Below are positions 23,963 through 32,349 of a stretch of DNA of 53,350 bases, in pieces. Position 1 is the first letter of the stretch. Every line of letters begins with the position of its first letter. Below the pieces are notes generated by a model that saw only the letters and a list, made by a program, of their open reading frames with translations, was not told where the DNA came from and ran no database searches. The translations under genes and the position numbers were made by a program. The DNA is from Actinomycetota bacterium (lineage in GTDB: Bacteria; Actinomycetota; Acidimicrobiia; Acidimicrobiales; GCA-2861595): the NCBI GenBank assembly GCA_002861595.1, contig PJQG01000041.1:1-53350 (forward strand), written 5' to 3'.

Positions 23963-25267
23963 ATGGGACGCGAACTTCTCGCAGCGCGACTTTCGAGACG
24001 GCTGGCCTGCGCCACCGTGGCGGCCGGCCTGATCCTGGGGGCCTGCGGAGGCGGCGACGACGACGCCGCCACGCCTGCCGGCGACGTGTCGGGAGAGGTC
24101 ACCGGCGACACCGTCAAGGTCGGGGTGCTGCAGTCTCTGAGCGGCACCATGTCGATCAGCGAGGTGGCGGTGAAGAACTCCGAGCTGCTGGCCATCAAGG
24201 AGATCAACGCCGCCGGCGGGGTGCTCGGCAAGAAGATCAAGCCGATCGTCGAGGACGGGGAGTCCAAGCCCGAGGTATTCGCCCAGAAGATCGAGAAGCT
24301 GATCACCAGCGACAAGGTGGCGGTGGTCTTCGGCGGCTGGACCTCCGCCAGCCGCAAGGCCATGAAGCCGGTGGTGGAGGGCGCCAACGGGCTGCTGTTC
24401 TACCCGGTGCAGTACGAGGGCCTCGAGGTCTCCCCCAACATCTTCTACACCGGGGCGACCACCAACCAGCAGATCGTGCCCGCCCTGGACTACATGAAGG
24501 AGCAGGGGCTCACCAGGGTGTACCTGGTCGGCTCCGACTACGTGTTCCCCCGCACGGCCAACAAGGAGATCAAGGCCTACGCCAAGGCCAACGGCCTGGA
24601 GATCCTCGGCGAGGACTACCTCCAGCTCGGCGACACCAACGTCCAGGGCATCGTGCAGAAGGTGCTGGCGGCCAAGCCCCAGGTGGTGTTCAACACCTTG
24701 AACGGTGACTCCAACGTGTCGTTCTTCAAGGAGCTGAAGGCCAAGGGCAACACGCCGGACAAGATCCAGACCGTCTCGGTGTCCATCGCCGAGGAGGAGG
24801 TGGGCGGCGTGGGTGTCGACAACCTGCTCGGCCACCTGGTGGCCTGGAACTACTACCAGACCACGGGCGGAGAGAAGAACGCCAAGTTCGTGGAGGCCTT
24901 CAAGGCCGAGTACGGCGCCGAGAAGAACACCGCCGATCCCATCGAAGCCGGCTACAACTCGGTGTACATCTGGAAGGCGGCGGTGGAGAAGGCCGGGTCC
25001 TTCGACGTCAAAAAGGTGACCGCCGCTGCCGGCGGGCTGGAGCTGGACACGCCCGAGGGCCTTCTCACGGTCCACCCGACGAACCACCACGTGTTCAAGA
25101 CGGCCCGCATCGGCAAGATCAACGCCCAGGGCCTCATCGACGAGGTCTGGAACTCCGGCAAGCCGGTGGCACCGGACCCCTGCCTCGACACCTACACCTG
25201 GGCCGCCGGCCTGGCCACGGGTGAGGCCAGAGCGGAGTGCGACGCGGCGGCCAAGGCGGCCGGATAG
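23963..25267 (+). CDS. urtA: Urea ABC transporter substrate-binding protein
   Basis: 434 residues. An N-terminal signal ends in LILGACGGG, a lipobox, so the protein is anchored to the outer face of the membrane. The mature part (VKVGVLQSLSGTMSISEVAV, VVFGGWTSASRKAMKPVVEG, LFYPVQYEGLEVSPNIFYTG, NQQIVPALDYM) is the UrtA branch of the branched-chain amino-acid receptor family; FYPVQYEG and GWTSASRKA are specific to urea receptors. The start ATG 23963 has AAGGGGAG two bases ahead. It captures urea and passes it to UrtB and UrtC. The gene follows urease directly, so uptake and hydrolysis are encoded together. Confidence 0.95.
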   Translation: MGRELLAARLSRRLACATVAAGLILGACGGGDDDAATPAGDVSGEVTGDTVKVGVLQSLSGTMSISEVAVKNSELLAIKEINAAGGVLGKKIKPIVEDGESKPEVFAQKIEKLITSDKVAVVFGGWTSASRKAMKPVVEGANGLLFYPVQYEGLEVSPNIFYTGATTNQQIVPALDYMKEQGLTRVYLVGSDYVFPRTANKEIKAYAKANGLEILGEDYLQLGDTNVQGIVQKVLAAKPQVVFNTLNGDSNVSFFKELKAKGNTPDKIQTVSVSIAEEEVGGVGVDNLLGHLVAWNYYQTTGGEKNAKFVEAFKAEYGAEKNTADPIEAGYNSVYIWKAAVEKAGSFDVKKVTAAAGGLELDTPEGLLTVHPTNHHVFKTARIGKINAQGLIDEVWNSGKPVAPDPCLDTYTWAAGLATGEARAECDAAAKAAG

Positions 25268-25296
25268 GAGCGGGCCCGAGCTCCTGAGAGGGCGCC

Positions 25297-26190
25297 GTGG
25301 AAACGACCCTCAGCAACCTCTACATCGGCGTCACCCTCGCCTCCATCCTGCTGCTCGTCGGGCTCGGGCTCACCTTCACCTTCGGGCAGATGGGTGTGAT
25401 CAACATGGCCCACGGTGAGTTCATCATGGCGGGCGCCTACGTGCCCTACGTGCTGCAGACCTCGGTGCTCAGTGGCGCCCGGGGGGGCGCGGTCCTCGTC
25501 GCCTTCCCTCTCGCCTTTTTGGTGGCCGGAGTCATGGGGCTGGTGCTGGAGAGGGTGCTCCTGCGGCGCATGTACGGGCGGCCACTGGACACCCTGCTGG
25601 TCACCTTCGGCGTCAGCCTCATGCTGCAGCAGGCGGCCAAGGACCTGTTCTCGGCCAACAACAAGGACGTGGTGACGCCCACCTACCTGAGAGGCCAGTG
25701 GGACCTGTTCGGCGTGACCCTCACCCACACCCGTCTGTTCGTCCTCCTCGTGGTGGTGCTCACCATGGTCGGGGTGTGGGTGTTCATGTCGAGGCTGGCG
25801 GCCGGGCGCAGGATGCGGGCCGTGATGCAGAACCGGGAGCTGGCGGCGGTGAGCGGCCTGCCCACGTCACGGGTCGACGCCACCACCTTCTTCCTCGGCT
25901 CGGGCCTGGCCGGCATCGCCGGCGTGGCCGTGTCGCTGATCGGCCCCATCGGCACGGCCACCGGCACCGCCTACATCCTCAGCGCCTTCCTGGTGGTGAT
26001 CGTCGGCGGGCTGGGCAAGCTGCGGGGGGTGGTCCTCGCCGCCCTGCTGCTCGGCACGCTCAACGCCTTCGTGGAGCACGCCACGTCCTCCACCCTGGGC
26101 CGGGCGGCCGTGTTCGCCTTCGTGATCCTGTTCCTCCAGTTCCGCCCCAACGGGATCGTCTCGTTCCGCACGAGGGGGCTGGCCGTATGA
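25297..26190 (+). CDS. urtB: Urea ABC transporter permease
   Basis: 297 residues from GTG 25297, preceded by GAGAGGG. About eight hydrophobic helices with the LivH-like signature GQMGVINMAHGEFIMAGAY near residue 30 and MQNRELAAVSGLPTSRVDAT in the cytoplasmic loop that couples to the ATPase. It forms half of the membrane channel with UrtC. The common N-terminal periplasmic extension of some proteobacterial UrtB proteins is absent, as in other short forms. Its stop overlaps the urtC start (ATGA). Confidence 0.95.
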   Translation: METTLSNLYIGVTLASILLLVGLGLTFTFGQMGVINMAHGEFIMAGAYVPYVLQTSVLSGARGGAVLVAFPLAFLVAGVMGLVLERVLLRRMYGRPLDTLLVTFGVSLMLQQAAKDLFSANNKDVVTPTYLRGQWDLFGVTLTHTRLFVLLVVVLTMVGVWVFMSRLAAGRRMRAVMQNRELAAVSGLPTSRVDATTFFLGSGLAGIAGVAVSLIGPIGTATGTAYILSAFLVVIVGGLGKLRGVVLAALLLGTLNAFVEHATSSTLGRAAVFAFVILFLQFRPNGIVSFRTRGLAV

Positions 26191-27326
26191 GCACGCCGAT
26201 GTCGATCCTGGTGCCGGGCACGGACAACCCGTGGAAGGCGCGGATCGCCTTCCTCGCCTTCGCCGGCGGGCTGCTCGCCCTGCCCGGGCTGCTCGGCAGC
26301 CCCGGAGACGTGAGGCAGTGGGCCGAGTGGCTCTGCTACGCCATGGTGGCGGTGGGCCTGGACGTGGCCTGGGGCTACGGCGGCATGCTGGCACTGGGCC
26401 AGGGCCTGTTCTTCGGGCTCGGCGCCTACGCCATGGGCATGCACCTGTCGCTCGAGCAGGTGCCCGACGGGTCCCTGCCGTCGTTCATGAGCCTCTACAG
26501 CGACTACACCGAGCTGCCGGCGCTCTGGCGCCCGTTCCAGAGCTTCTGGGCCTCCGCAGCGGTGGCGGTGCTGCTGCCGATGGTGATCGCCGGCCTCCTC
26601 GGCCTCCTGGTGTTCAAGCGGCGCATCCGCGGCCCCTTCTTCGCCATCCTCACCCAGGCGACCGCCGTGATCTTCGCCCTGGTCCTCATCGGGAACCTGA
26701 AGCTGACCGCCGGCTTCAACGGCCTCACCGGCTTCACCACCATCTTCGGCCGCAACAAGTACGCCCCGGGCACCAACCGGTGGCTGTTCCAGATCGCCGC
26801 CGTGGGCCTCCTGGTGGTGCTGGCCGTGGCCATGAAGGTGGTCCGCAGCCGCTACGGCAAGCTGCTGGTGGCCACCCGGGACAGCGAGGACAGGGTCCGC
26901 TTCCTCGGCTACGACCCCGCGCTGGTCAAGACCGTGGGGTTCATGATCGCCGCCGGCATGGCCGGGCTGGCCGGCGCCGTCGCCGCCCCGGTGTTCGGCA
27001 TCGTCTCTCCCGGCCAGTTCGACTACCTGCCGTCCATCCTCATGGTCTGCTGGGTGGCGGTCGGCGGGCGGGGCACGCTGTGGGGAGCGGTCCTCGGCGC
27101 CCTGGTCGTGAACTGGATCAGGGTCACGGTCAGCTCCAGCCGGCCCGACGACTGGCTCTACCTGCAGGGCCTGCTGTTCGTGGTCGTCCTCGCCTTCATG
27201 CCCGGTGGCGTGGCCGGCGCGCTGCGGTCGTGGTGGGCGTGGCTGGCCTCGGCGGTGGCCGGCCGGCTGGGAACCCGCCGGACGGCGATGGCTCCCGCCG
27301 TCGAGCCTCTCGGGGAGACGGCATGA
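26187..27326 (+). CDS. urtC: Urea ABC transporter permease
   Basis: 379 residues from ATG 26187. A LivM-like protein with many hydrophobic helices. DVAWGYGGMLALGQGLFFGL opens the core, AGFNGLTGFTTIFG lies mid-way, and ATRDSEDRVRFLGYDPALVK is the coupling loop. The loop YSDYTELPALWRPFQSFWAS is typical of UrtC. It partners UrtB. Overlaps at both ends (ATGA with urtB and with urtD) show one transcript. Confidence 0.95.
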   Translation: MSTPMSILVPGTDNPWKARIAFLAFAGGLLALPGLLGSPGDVRQWAEWLCYAMVAVGLDVAWGYGGMLALGQGLFFGLGAYAMGMHLSLEQVPDGSLPSFMSLYSDYTELPALWRPFQSFWASAAVAVLLPMVIAGLLGLLVFKRRIRGPFFAILTQATAVIFALVLIGNLKLTAGFNGLTGFTTIFGRNKYAPGTNRWLFQIAAVGLLVVLAVAMKVVRSRYGKLLVATRDSEDRVRFLGYDPALVKTVGFMIAAGMAGLAGAVAAPVFGIVSPGQFDYLPSILMVCWVAVGGRGTLWGAVLGALVVNWIRVTVSSSRPDDWLYLQGLLFVVVLAFMPGGVAGALRSWWAWLASAVAGRLGTRRTAMAPAVEPLGETA

Positions 27327-28141
27327 AGCCGGTCCTCGAGGTGTGCGGCGTGTCGGTCGACTTCGACGGCTTCCGCGCTCTCGACGGCGTGGACCTGAGC
27401 GTCGCCCGCGGGGAGCTGCGCTTCCTCATCGGGCCGAACGGCGCGGGCAAGACCACACTGGTCGACTGCGTCACCGGGCTCACCCGGCCCACCGCCGGCG
27501 AGGTGCGCTTCGAAGGCCGCTCCATCGACCGGCTCTCTGAGCACCAGCGGGTCCGGACCGGCATCGGGCGCAGCTTCCAGACGCCGACGGTCTTCGACTC
27601 GCTCACCGTGGTCGAGAACCTCGACCTGGCCGAGTCGTTCCGCCGCTCCCCGCTGACCATGTTCCTGAGGAGGCGGCGGGTCACCGACGGTGTGGCCACC
27701 ACTCTCGAGCGGGTCGGCCTCTCGGCGGTGGCCGACCGGCCGGCCGGCGCCCTGAGCCACGGCCAGAAGCAGTGGCTGGAGATCGGCATGCTGCTGGTGC
27801 AGGGGCCCAAGCTGCTGCTGCTGGACGAGCCGGTCGCCGGCATGAGTCCTCAGGAACGGCTCGACACGGGCGCCCTCCTGCACGAGCTGGCCGGCGGCGA
27901 CCAGACCCTCGTGGTCATCGAGCACGACATGGCCTTCCTGCGCCGGTTCGCCCGGAAGGTGACCGTGCTGCACGAGGGAAAGGTGGTGTCGGAGGGCACG
28001 GTGGACGAGGTGCAGGCCGACCCGATCGTGCGCGAGGTGTACCTCGGTCGCTCGCGCGACGCCCGCTCCGGGGCGGTGCCGTCTCCGGTGGCAGAGCCGG
28101 TGTTGGAAGCCGTGACCGGTTCGATCGGGGAGACGGGGTGA
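27323..28141 (+). CDS. urtD: Urea ABC transporter ATP-binding protein UrtD
   Basis: 272 residues from ATG 27323. Walker A is GPNGAGKTT, then a FQTPTVFDSLTVVENL Q-loop region, the unusual signature LSHGQKQWLEIGM and Walker B LLLLDEPVAGM, with switch His in IEHDM. LSHGQKQWLEIGM is characteristic of UrtD. A C-terminal tail of about 30 residues beyond the fold (from about SRDARSGAV) is rich in Pro, Val and Ser. It powers urea import with UrtE; its stop overlaps the urtE GTG. Confidence 0.95.
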   Translation: MKPVLEVCGVSVDFDGFRALDGVDLSVARGELRFLIGPNGAGKTTLVDCVTGLTRPTAGEVRFEGRSIDRLSEHQRVRTGIGRSFQTPTVFDSLTVVENLDLAESFRRSPLTMFLRRRRVTDGVATTLERVGLSAVADRPAGALSHGQKQWLEIGMLLVQGPKLLLLDEPVAGMSPQERLDTGALLHELAGGDQTLVVIEHDMAFLRRFARKVTVLHEGKVVSEGTVDEVQADPIVREVYLGRSRDARSGAVPSPVAEPVLEAVTGSIGETG

Positions 28142-28833
28142 GACTCGAGCTCGAGGACGTGCGCATCGCCTACGGGCGGGCAGAGGTGGTGTTCGGGGTT
28201 TCGCTCGATGTGGCCCACCACAGCTTCACCTGCCTCATGGGGCGCAACGGCGTGGGCAAGACCACGCTGCTCAACGGCCTGATGGGCGTGCTGCCGTTGA
28301 AGGCCGGGGCCATCCGCCTCGACGGGAGGGACATCACCAGGCTCAGCACGCCGCAACGGGCCCGGGCCGGCATCGGCTACGTGCCTCAGGGCCACCAGGT
28401 CTTCCCGTACCTCACGGCCCGGGAGAACCTGGCGGTGGTGCGTGACCGTGCCGGTCGGGGCGATCAGTCGGCGGTGGACGATGCGCTGGACGTCTTCCCC
28501 GCCCTGCGCAAGCTGCTCGGGAGGCCGGCGGGCCTGCTGTCGGGAGGCCAGGCCCAGCAGCTGGCCATCGCCCGGGCCCTGGTCACCAGACCTCAGCTGC
28601 TGGTTCTGGACGAGCCCACCGAGGGGATCCAGCCTTCGATCATCCTCGAGATCGAGGACGCCATCTCCGCCCTCCATTCCTCGGGGATGACGATCCTGCT
28701 CGTCGAGCAGTACGTGGAGTTCGCCCTCCGCCTGGCCCAGCGCTACGCGGTCATGGACGGCGGGTTGATCGTGCACTCCGGCGACACCGCCTCCATCGAC
28801 GTGGCCGGGTTCTCCGACCTGCTGGCCGTTTAG
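28138..28833 (+). CDS. urtE: Urea ABC transporter ATP-binding protein UrtE
   Basis: 231 residues from GTG 28138 (GTGA overlap). Walker A GRNGVGKTT, Q-loop GYVPQGHQVFPYLT, signature LSGGQAQQLAIARAL, Walker B LLVLDEPTEGIQPSI, and VEQYVEFA for the switch region: the LivF/UrtE pattern. It completes the five-gene transporter. Only 13 bp separate its stop from that of the ureohydrolase gene on the other strand. Confidence 0.95.
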   Translation: MRLELEDVRIAYGRAEVVFGVSLDVAHHSFTCLMGRNGVGKTTLLNGLMGVLPLKAGAIRLDGRDITRLSTPQRARAGIGYVPQGHQVFPYLTARENLAVVRDRAGRGDQSAVDDALDVFPALRKLLGRPAGLLSGGQAQQLAIARALVTRPQLLVLDEPTEGIQPSIILEIEDAISALHSSGMTILLVEQYVEFALRLAQRYAVMDGGLIVHSGDTASIDVAGFSDLLAV

Positions 28834-28846
28834 CGAGAAGGCCGGA

Positions 28847-29974
28847 TCAAGTCGACCGTGGCAGGTGGCCCGCCCGAACCAGGCAGCCCAGGGTGTCGCA
28901 GATCACGCGGGTGCCGATGAGCGAGGTGATGTCGGCGTTGTCGTAGGGCGGGGAGCACTCCACGATCTCGATCCCGGCCAGCGGCCGTTCCGCCACCAGC
29001 TGGATGAACTTGAGGACCTCGCGGGGCAGGAATCCTCCCGGCTCGGGCCACCCGGTTCCGGGCACGAAGGCGGCGTCGAGGCAGTCCACGTCGAACGAGA
29101 GCCACACCGCCTCGGCGTCCTTCCACGCCACCTCCAGCGCCCGTTCGGCGGCCGCCTCGATACCCATCTCCACGCAGTCGGTGACGGTCATGATCGTGGT
29201 GCCCCGCTCGCGGCCGACCTTCACGCCGGGACGGGGCGCCTGCCAACCGCCGATGCCCACCTGCACGAGGTTGGTCGCCGGGACGTTGGGGATGTCGGTG
29301 GCGTGGTACCAGGGGGTGGTGTGCATGCGCTCGTCGAGGTCGGTCTCCTGGGTGTCGACGTGGCGGTCGAAGTGGATGATGCCGAGTTTGCCGTCGAGGT
29401 GGGGGGCGACACCCCGGACCGTCGGGTACCCGATGGAGTGGTCGCCTCCCAGGACGACGGGGAACGCGCCCGAGGCGAAGACGTGGGACACGGCCTTGGT
29501 GATCTGGTCGAAGGTCTTCTCGATGTTGCCGGGGATGGTGAAGATGTCGCCCAGGTCGCACATGGTGATGGACTCCCGCAGGTCGACCCCGAGCTCGAAG
29601 CTGTAGGGGCCGTACAGCGCCGAGATGCGGCGCATGCCCTGGGGCCCGAAGCGGGTGCCGGGCCGGTACGTGGTGCCCGAGTCGTGGGGTGCGCCGAGGA
29701 TGGCCACGTCGTACTCCCCGCAGCGCCGCACGTCCTCGAGGTAGGGCTGCTTGAGGAAGGTGTTGATGCCGGCGTAGTGCGGAAGCTCTCCCCGGCTGAA
29801 GGTGGGAATGCTCCTGTCGACGATGGAGTCGGCGCCGGGCAGGCCGAGCTCGAGGCCCCGGGCCACCTCCTCGTCCCACCGGGTGGTGGGTAGCAGCGCC
29901 TCGGCCTCGACGGCCCGGCGTGCCTCGGGGCCGTAGTTGTCGTGCAGGGGCCTGTTGTCGCCGTCGGTGCTCAT
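28847..29974 (-). CDS. Ureohydrolase, guanidine hydrolase (GdmH)-like, often annotated as agmatinase
   Basis: 375 residues from ATG 29974. Ureohydrolase metal ligands are present: GGDHSIGYPT, DRHVDTQETD (D-x-H-x-D with Arg-His in place of the usual Ala-His), and SFDVDCLDAAFVPGTG, where the common DPxxAP is altered. A long N-terminal arm (about 60 residues) precedes the core. The phrases HFDRHVDTQETDLDERMHT, NLVQVGIGGWQ and TSLIGTRVICDTLG closely resemble, from memory, the cyanobacterial sll1077-type proteins shown to be nickel-dependent guanidine hydrolases rather than agmatinases. The product would be urea plus ammonia. The urea system next to it fits that. Agmatinase remains possible. Assignment rests on recalled sequence similarity. 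Confidence 0.7.
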   Translation of the reverse strand: MSTDGDNRPLHDNYGPEARRAVEAEALLPTTRWDEEVARGLELGLPGADSIVDRSIPTFSRGELPHYAGINTFLKQPYLEDVRRCGEYDVAILGAPHDSGTTYRPGTRFGPQGMRRISALYGPYSFELGVDLRESITMCDLGDIFTIPGNIEKTFDQITKAVSHVFASGAFPVVLGGDHSIGYPTVRGVAPHLDGKLGIIHFDRHVDTQETDLDERMHTTPWYHATDIPNVPATNLVQVGIGGWQAPRPGVKVGRERGTTIMTVTDCVEMGIEAAAERALEVAWKDAEAVWLSFDVDCLDAAFVPGTGWPEPGGFLPREVLKFIQLVAERPLAGIEIVECSPPYDNADITSLIGTRVICDTLGCLVRAGHLPRST

Positions 29975-30017
29975 GGGCGCATCCTGCCAGAGGCGGCCCG
30001 CCCGCAGAGCAACCGCT

Positions 30018-30905
30018 CTATCCGGTGTTCTGCATCCCGGCGGCGATGCCGTTCACCGTCAGCAGGAGCGCCCGTTGCAGCAACGGATCCGAGTCGGGGG
30101 ACGACCGCAGGCGCGACAGGAGCTCGACCTGGAGGTGGCACAACGCGTCGAGCGAGTCGCGCCGTGACTCGAGCGACGCCCGCAGTTCCGGGGCCCGCGC
30201 CAACAGATCTGTCTGGCCGGTCACGAGGAGGACCTCCTCCACCGTGTGCCGGTACTCGTGGCCGATCACCGTGAACAGCCCGTGGAGCGACGGGTCCACG
30301 AGGCGGTCGACGTACTGGGCCGCCAGCGCCAGGTCGACCTTGGCCAGGCCCATCTCCACGTTGGACAGGAAGTCCGGAAGAATTGCCAGTCGCGTGCCAT
30401 GTCGGTGAGGTCCTCGCCGTGGCCCGCCCGCCGGGCGGCGGCCAGTCCCGAGCCCAGGCCGAACCAGCCCGGCACGATCTGTCGTGACTGCGTCCAACCG
30501 AACACCCACGGGATGGCCCGAAGGTCCTCGATACCGGTGCCCTGGCCCGGGCGGCGGGCCGGGCGCGACCCGATGTTGAGCCCGTCGAGCTCCGCCACCG
30601 GCGTCGAGCTGGTGAAGTACCGGACCAGTCCGGGTGCCTCCACCAGGCCGCGGTAGGCGGCGAAGGCGGCTCCGGACACCAGGTCCATCACGGCGTCCCA
30701 GTGGTCCAGCAGTTCGTCGGGCAGGCGGGAGGTGCGGTGCAGCACCGAGGCCTCCAGCACCGCGGCGAGAGCCAGCTCCAGGTTGTGGCGGGCCCGTTCC
30801 GGATGTCCGTACTTGGCCGGGATGACCTCGCCCTGCTCGGTGACCTTGATGGCGCCGTGGAGAGTGCCGAAGGGTTGGGCCAGGATGGCTTCGTGCGTCG
30901 GGCTG
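30018..30905 (-). pseudogene. Phosphoenolpyruvate carboxylase C-terminal fragment, frameshifted
   Basis: Read on the minus strand: [50 protein letters not shown], then [20 protein letters not shown], and the terminal GIAAGMQNTG that ends PEP carboxylases. A one-base shift near 30385 separates MARDWQFF from the remainder ([20 protein letters not shown]). The fragment covers about the last 290 of roughly 900 residues; before HEAIL the sequence is unrelated. The complete enzyme makes oxaloacetate from PEP and bicarbonate. The truncation suggests a deletion at about 30905. It ends 43 bp from the ureohydrolase start, on the same strand. Confidence 0.85.
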
Positions 30906-31335
30906 GGCGCCCGGCGCGTTGTCTCAGGGTTCTCAGTCGAAACCGCCCGCCGGGACGACCTCGCCGGGTCCGCCGCGGGTCAGGAAGGTGGAGTCCCCTG
31001 ACGCCCTTCAGGCGGCCTGAAACTCTCGCGGACCGCGCAAGTCCTGTGGGGCAGTTGCATGCCGGGATTCTGCCAGGCGAAAGAGATGGCGGCGGTCCCA
31101 GACTCGCGACGGTGATGAGCATCCCCAGTGAGTTGAGCAGGGTGGTCGCCACCGCGCAGACGCTGCCTCGGACGGGCACAAGTGCCCCCCTTGGGCAGGA
31201 CCCGTGCTGTCGAGACGGCGCCCCAACGCGGAGGTCTTGACCTCAAGTGTCTCTGGAAGCGAGCCGACTTTGTCTGGGAACGGACATCTCGTCCACGCAG
31301 CCCTCGGGCGGGCAAGGCAATTGAAAGGAAACATC
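30906..31335. other. Stretch without a supported gene
   Basis: Open frames exist on both strands but are short, Pro/Arg-rich and have no recognisable motif. It lies between the broken ppc edge and the DUF4234-like gene. The last 20 bases hold AAGGAA, the ribosome site of the next gene. No terminator with a T tract is visible. Confidence 0.4.
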
Positions 31336-31710
31336 GTGACGCGGATTCGCCCTGTGCCCCGCAGTATTGGCAGCCAATTCCTCCTTGCCGTGGTGACGTT
31401 CGGGCTCTACGGCATCTACTGGGCCTACACCAACCACGAGGAGATCAAGCGCGAGACGAACGACGGCATCGGAGGTGTCGGCGGGGCTCTCATCTACACC
31501 TTCGTCGGCGTTGTGACCCTCTTCCTGCTGCCCGTGGAGATCAAGCGGATGTACGAAGGCCGGGGATTCAAGAGCCCCGTCGGCGCGGGAACAGCCTTCT
31601 GGGTGTTGTTGCTCGGCATCCCCTGGTACGTGAAGTGTCAGTCCGCACTGAATCAGTACTGGGCCGCGACCGCCGAGCGCCCGCCGGCGAGCGCTCCGGT
31701 CACCGTCTAG
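31336..31710 (+). CDS. DUF4234-like small membrane protein
   Basis: 124 residues from GTG 31336 with AAGGAA six bases ahead. It opens VTRIRPVPRSIGSQFLLAVV followed by TFGLYGIYWAYTNHEEIKRE. This is the pattern of DUF4234 proteins: a Pro-Arg-Ser start, a first helix ending in G-x-Y-x-x-Y-W, and a charged NHEEI segment. A second helix pair (LIYTFVGVVTLFLLPVEIKR and FWVLLLGIPWYVKC) follows, then a short Pro-rich tail. It resides in the cytoplasmic membrane. Family function is unknown. It stands alone, flanked by the ppc remnant and an IS3 fragment. Confidence 0.85.
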   Translation: MTRIRPVPRSIGSQFLLAVVTFGLYGIYWAYTNHEEIKRETNDGIGGVGGALIYTFVGVVTLFLLPVEIKRMYEGRGFKSPVGAGTAFWVLLLGIPWYVKCQSALNQYWAATAERPPASAPVTV

Positions 31711-31732
31711 GAGCAAGCGGCCGCGTGCACCG

Positions 31733-32013
31733 CTAGGGAGCAGGGCGCTGCGGGGGAAGGGTGATCGCCTCGCAGGTGTTGTACCAGCCTTCGATGTACT
31801 CGAAGACCGCCCGGCACAGACCGGCTCGCGTGGGCCATTGGCGGCGGTCGATGAGCTCGCGTTTGATGGTGGCGAAGAACGATTCGCTCACCGCGTTGTC
31901 CCAGCACTCGCCCTTGCGACCCAGCGACAGAAGCACGCCGTTGGCCTCCGCCAGCAGCCGGTACTCGGTGCTGTGTACCGACATCCCCGGTCGGAGTGGA
32001 AGATCACCCCCTC
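31733..32013 (-). pseudogene. IS3-family transposase C-terminal fragment
   Basis: On the minus strand GVIFHSDRGCRYT (the second Asp of the DDE triad) is followed, after a one-base shift near 31975, by LLAEANGVLLSLGRKGECWD, NAVSESFFATIKRELIDRRQ (catalytic Glu) and FEYIEGWYNT. These are the last two thirds of the catalytic domain of IS3-type OrfB. The usual RRRHSALGYLSP end is replaced by CEAITLPPQRPAP, and everything before the HSDRG motif is absent. At about 32013 the sequence passes directly into an unrelated coding end on the plus strand. It is a dead remnant that marks a past insertion and deletion. Confidence 0.85.
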
Positions 32014-32139
32014 GGCTCGTCATCGACCGCCGAGCAGTACAAGCCGGCTCAGACGCTGGCCGGCTCGTCGTCCACCGCAGAGGACTACAAGCCCTCCGAT
32101 ACCTCCTCCGGCCCGCCCAGCGGCGCCCGCCGCCCGTAG
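32011..32139 (+). pseudogene. 3' end of a gene with 16-residue repeats
   Basis: The last 41 codons of a lost gene read GSSSTAEQYKPAQTLA then GSSSTAEDYKPSDTSS, then GPPSGARRP and a TAG at 32137-32139. The two 48-bp units begin at 32014 and 32062. Upstream the reading frame runs into the IS3 fragment, so the start is gone. Low-complexity Ser/Thr/Lys/Tyr repeats like these are often found at the ends of surface or linker regions; no family is recognised. A strong hairpin follows 25 bp later and probably terminated this gene. Confidence 0.5.
32014..32109 (+). repeat. Two 48-bp direct coding repeats
   Basis: Unit 1 begins at 32014 and unit 2 at 32062. They share GGCTCGTC at the start and TACAAGCC near the middle, and encode GSSSTAE-x-YKP with a diverged tail. 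Confidence 0.6.
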
Positions 32140-32163
32140 TCGTCACCTGCCGATTCACAAGCG

Positions 32164-32187
32164 AGCCCCGGCCTGCAAGCCGGGGCT
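32164..32187 (+). terminator. Strong hairpin, probable terminator
   Basis: AGCCCCGGC pairs perfectly with GCCGGGGCT around a CTGCAA loop. The flanking sequence is not T-rich, but the stem is strong and lies just after the stop codon of the repeat-gene remnant. Confidence 0.6.
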
Positions 32188-32349
32188 GGTCTTGCGCCAG
32201 GATCTCCACCGCCACAGGACATGCCAAGGAAGAGGGCCGGGAGGCTGTGCGCCTGTCGCTCTGTAGGCTTCAGGCGGCGAGCTCAGTGAGTCGACCGGAA
32301 CACACATCGGGTTTCTCCCATCTAGTCACCGATATCTAAAGGCGGATCT

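Noticed and set aside
23858..25090. A 410-codon open frame antisense to urtA
   Set aside because: It is a shadow of the intact urtA, rich in Leu, His and Gly without family features.
28834..30020. Guanidine (ykkC-type) riboswitch near the ureohydrolase
   Set aside because: The leader of that gene is only 43 bp from the ppc end and has no ykkC core; none was seen before the ABC operon either.
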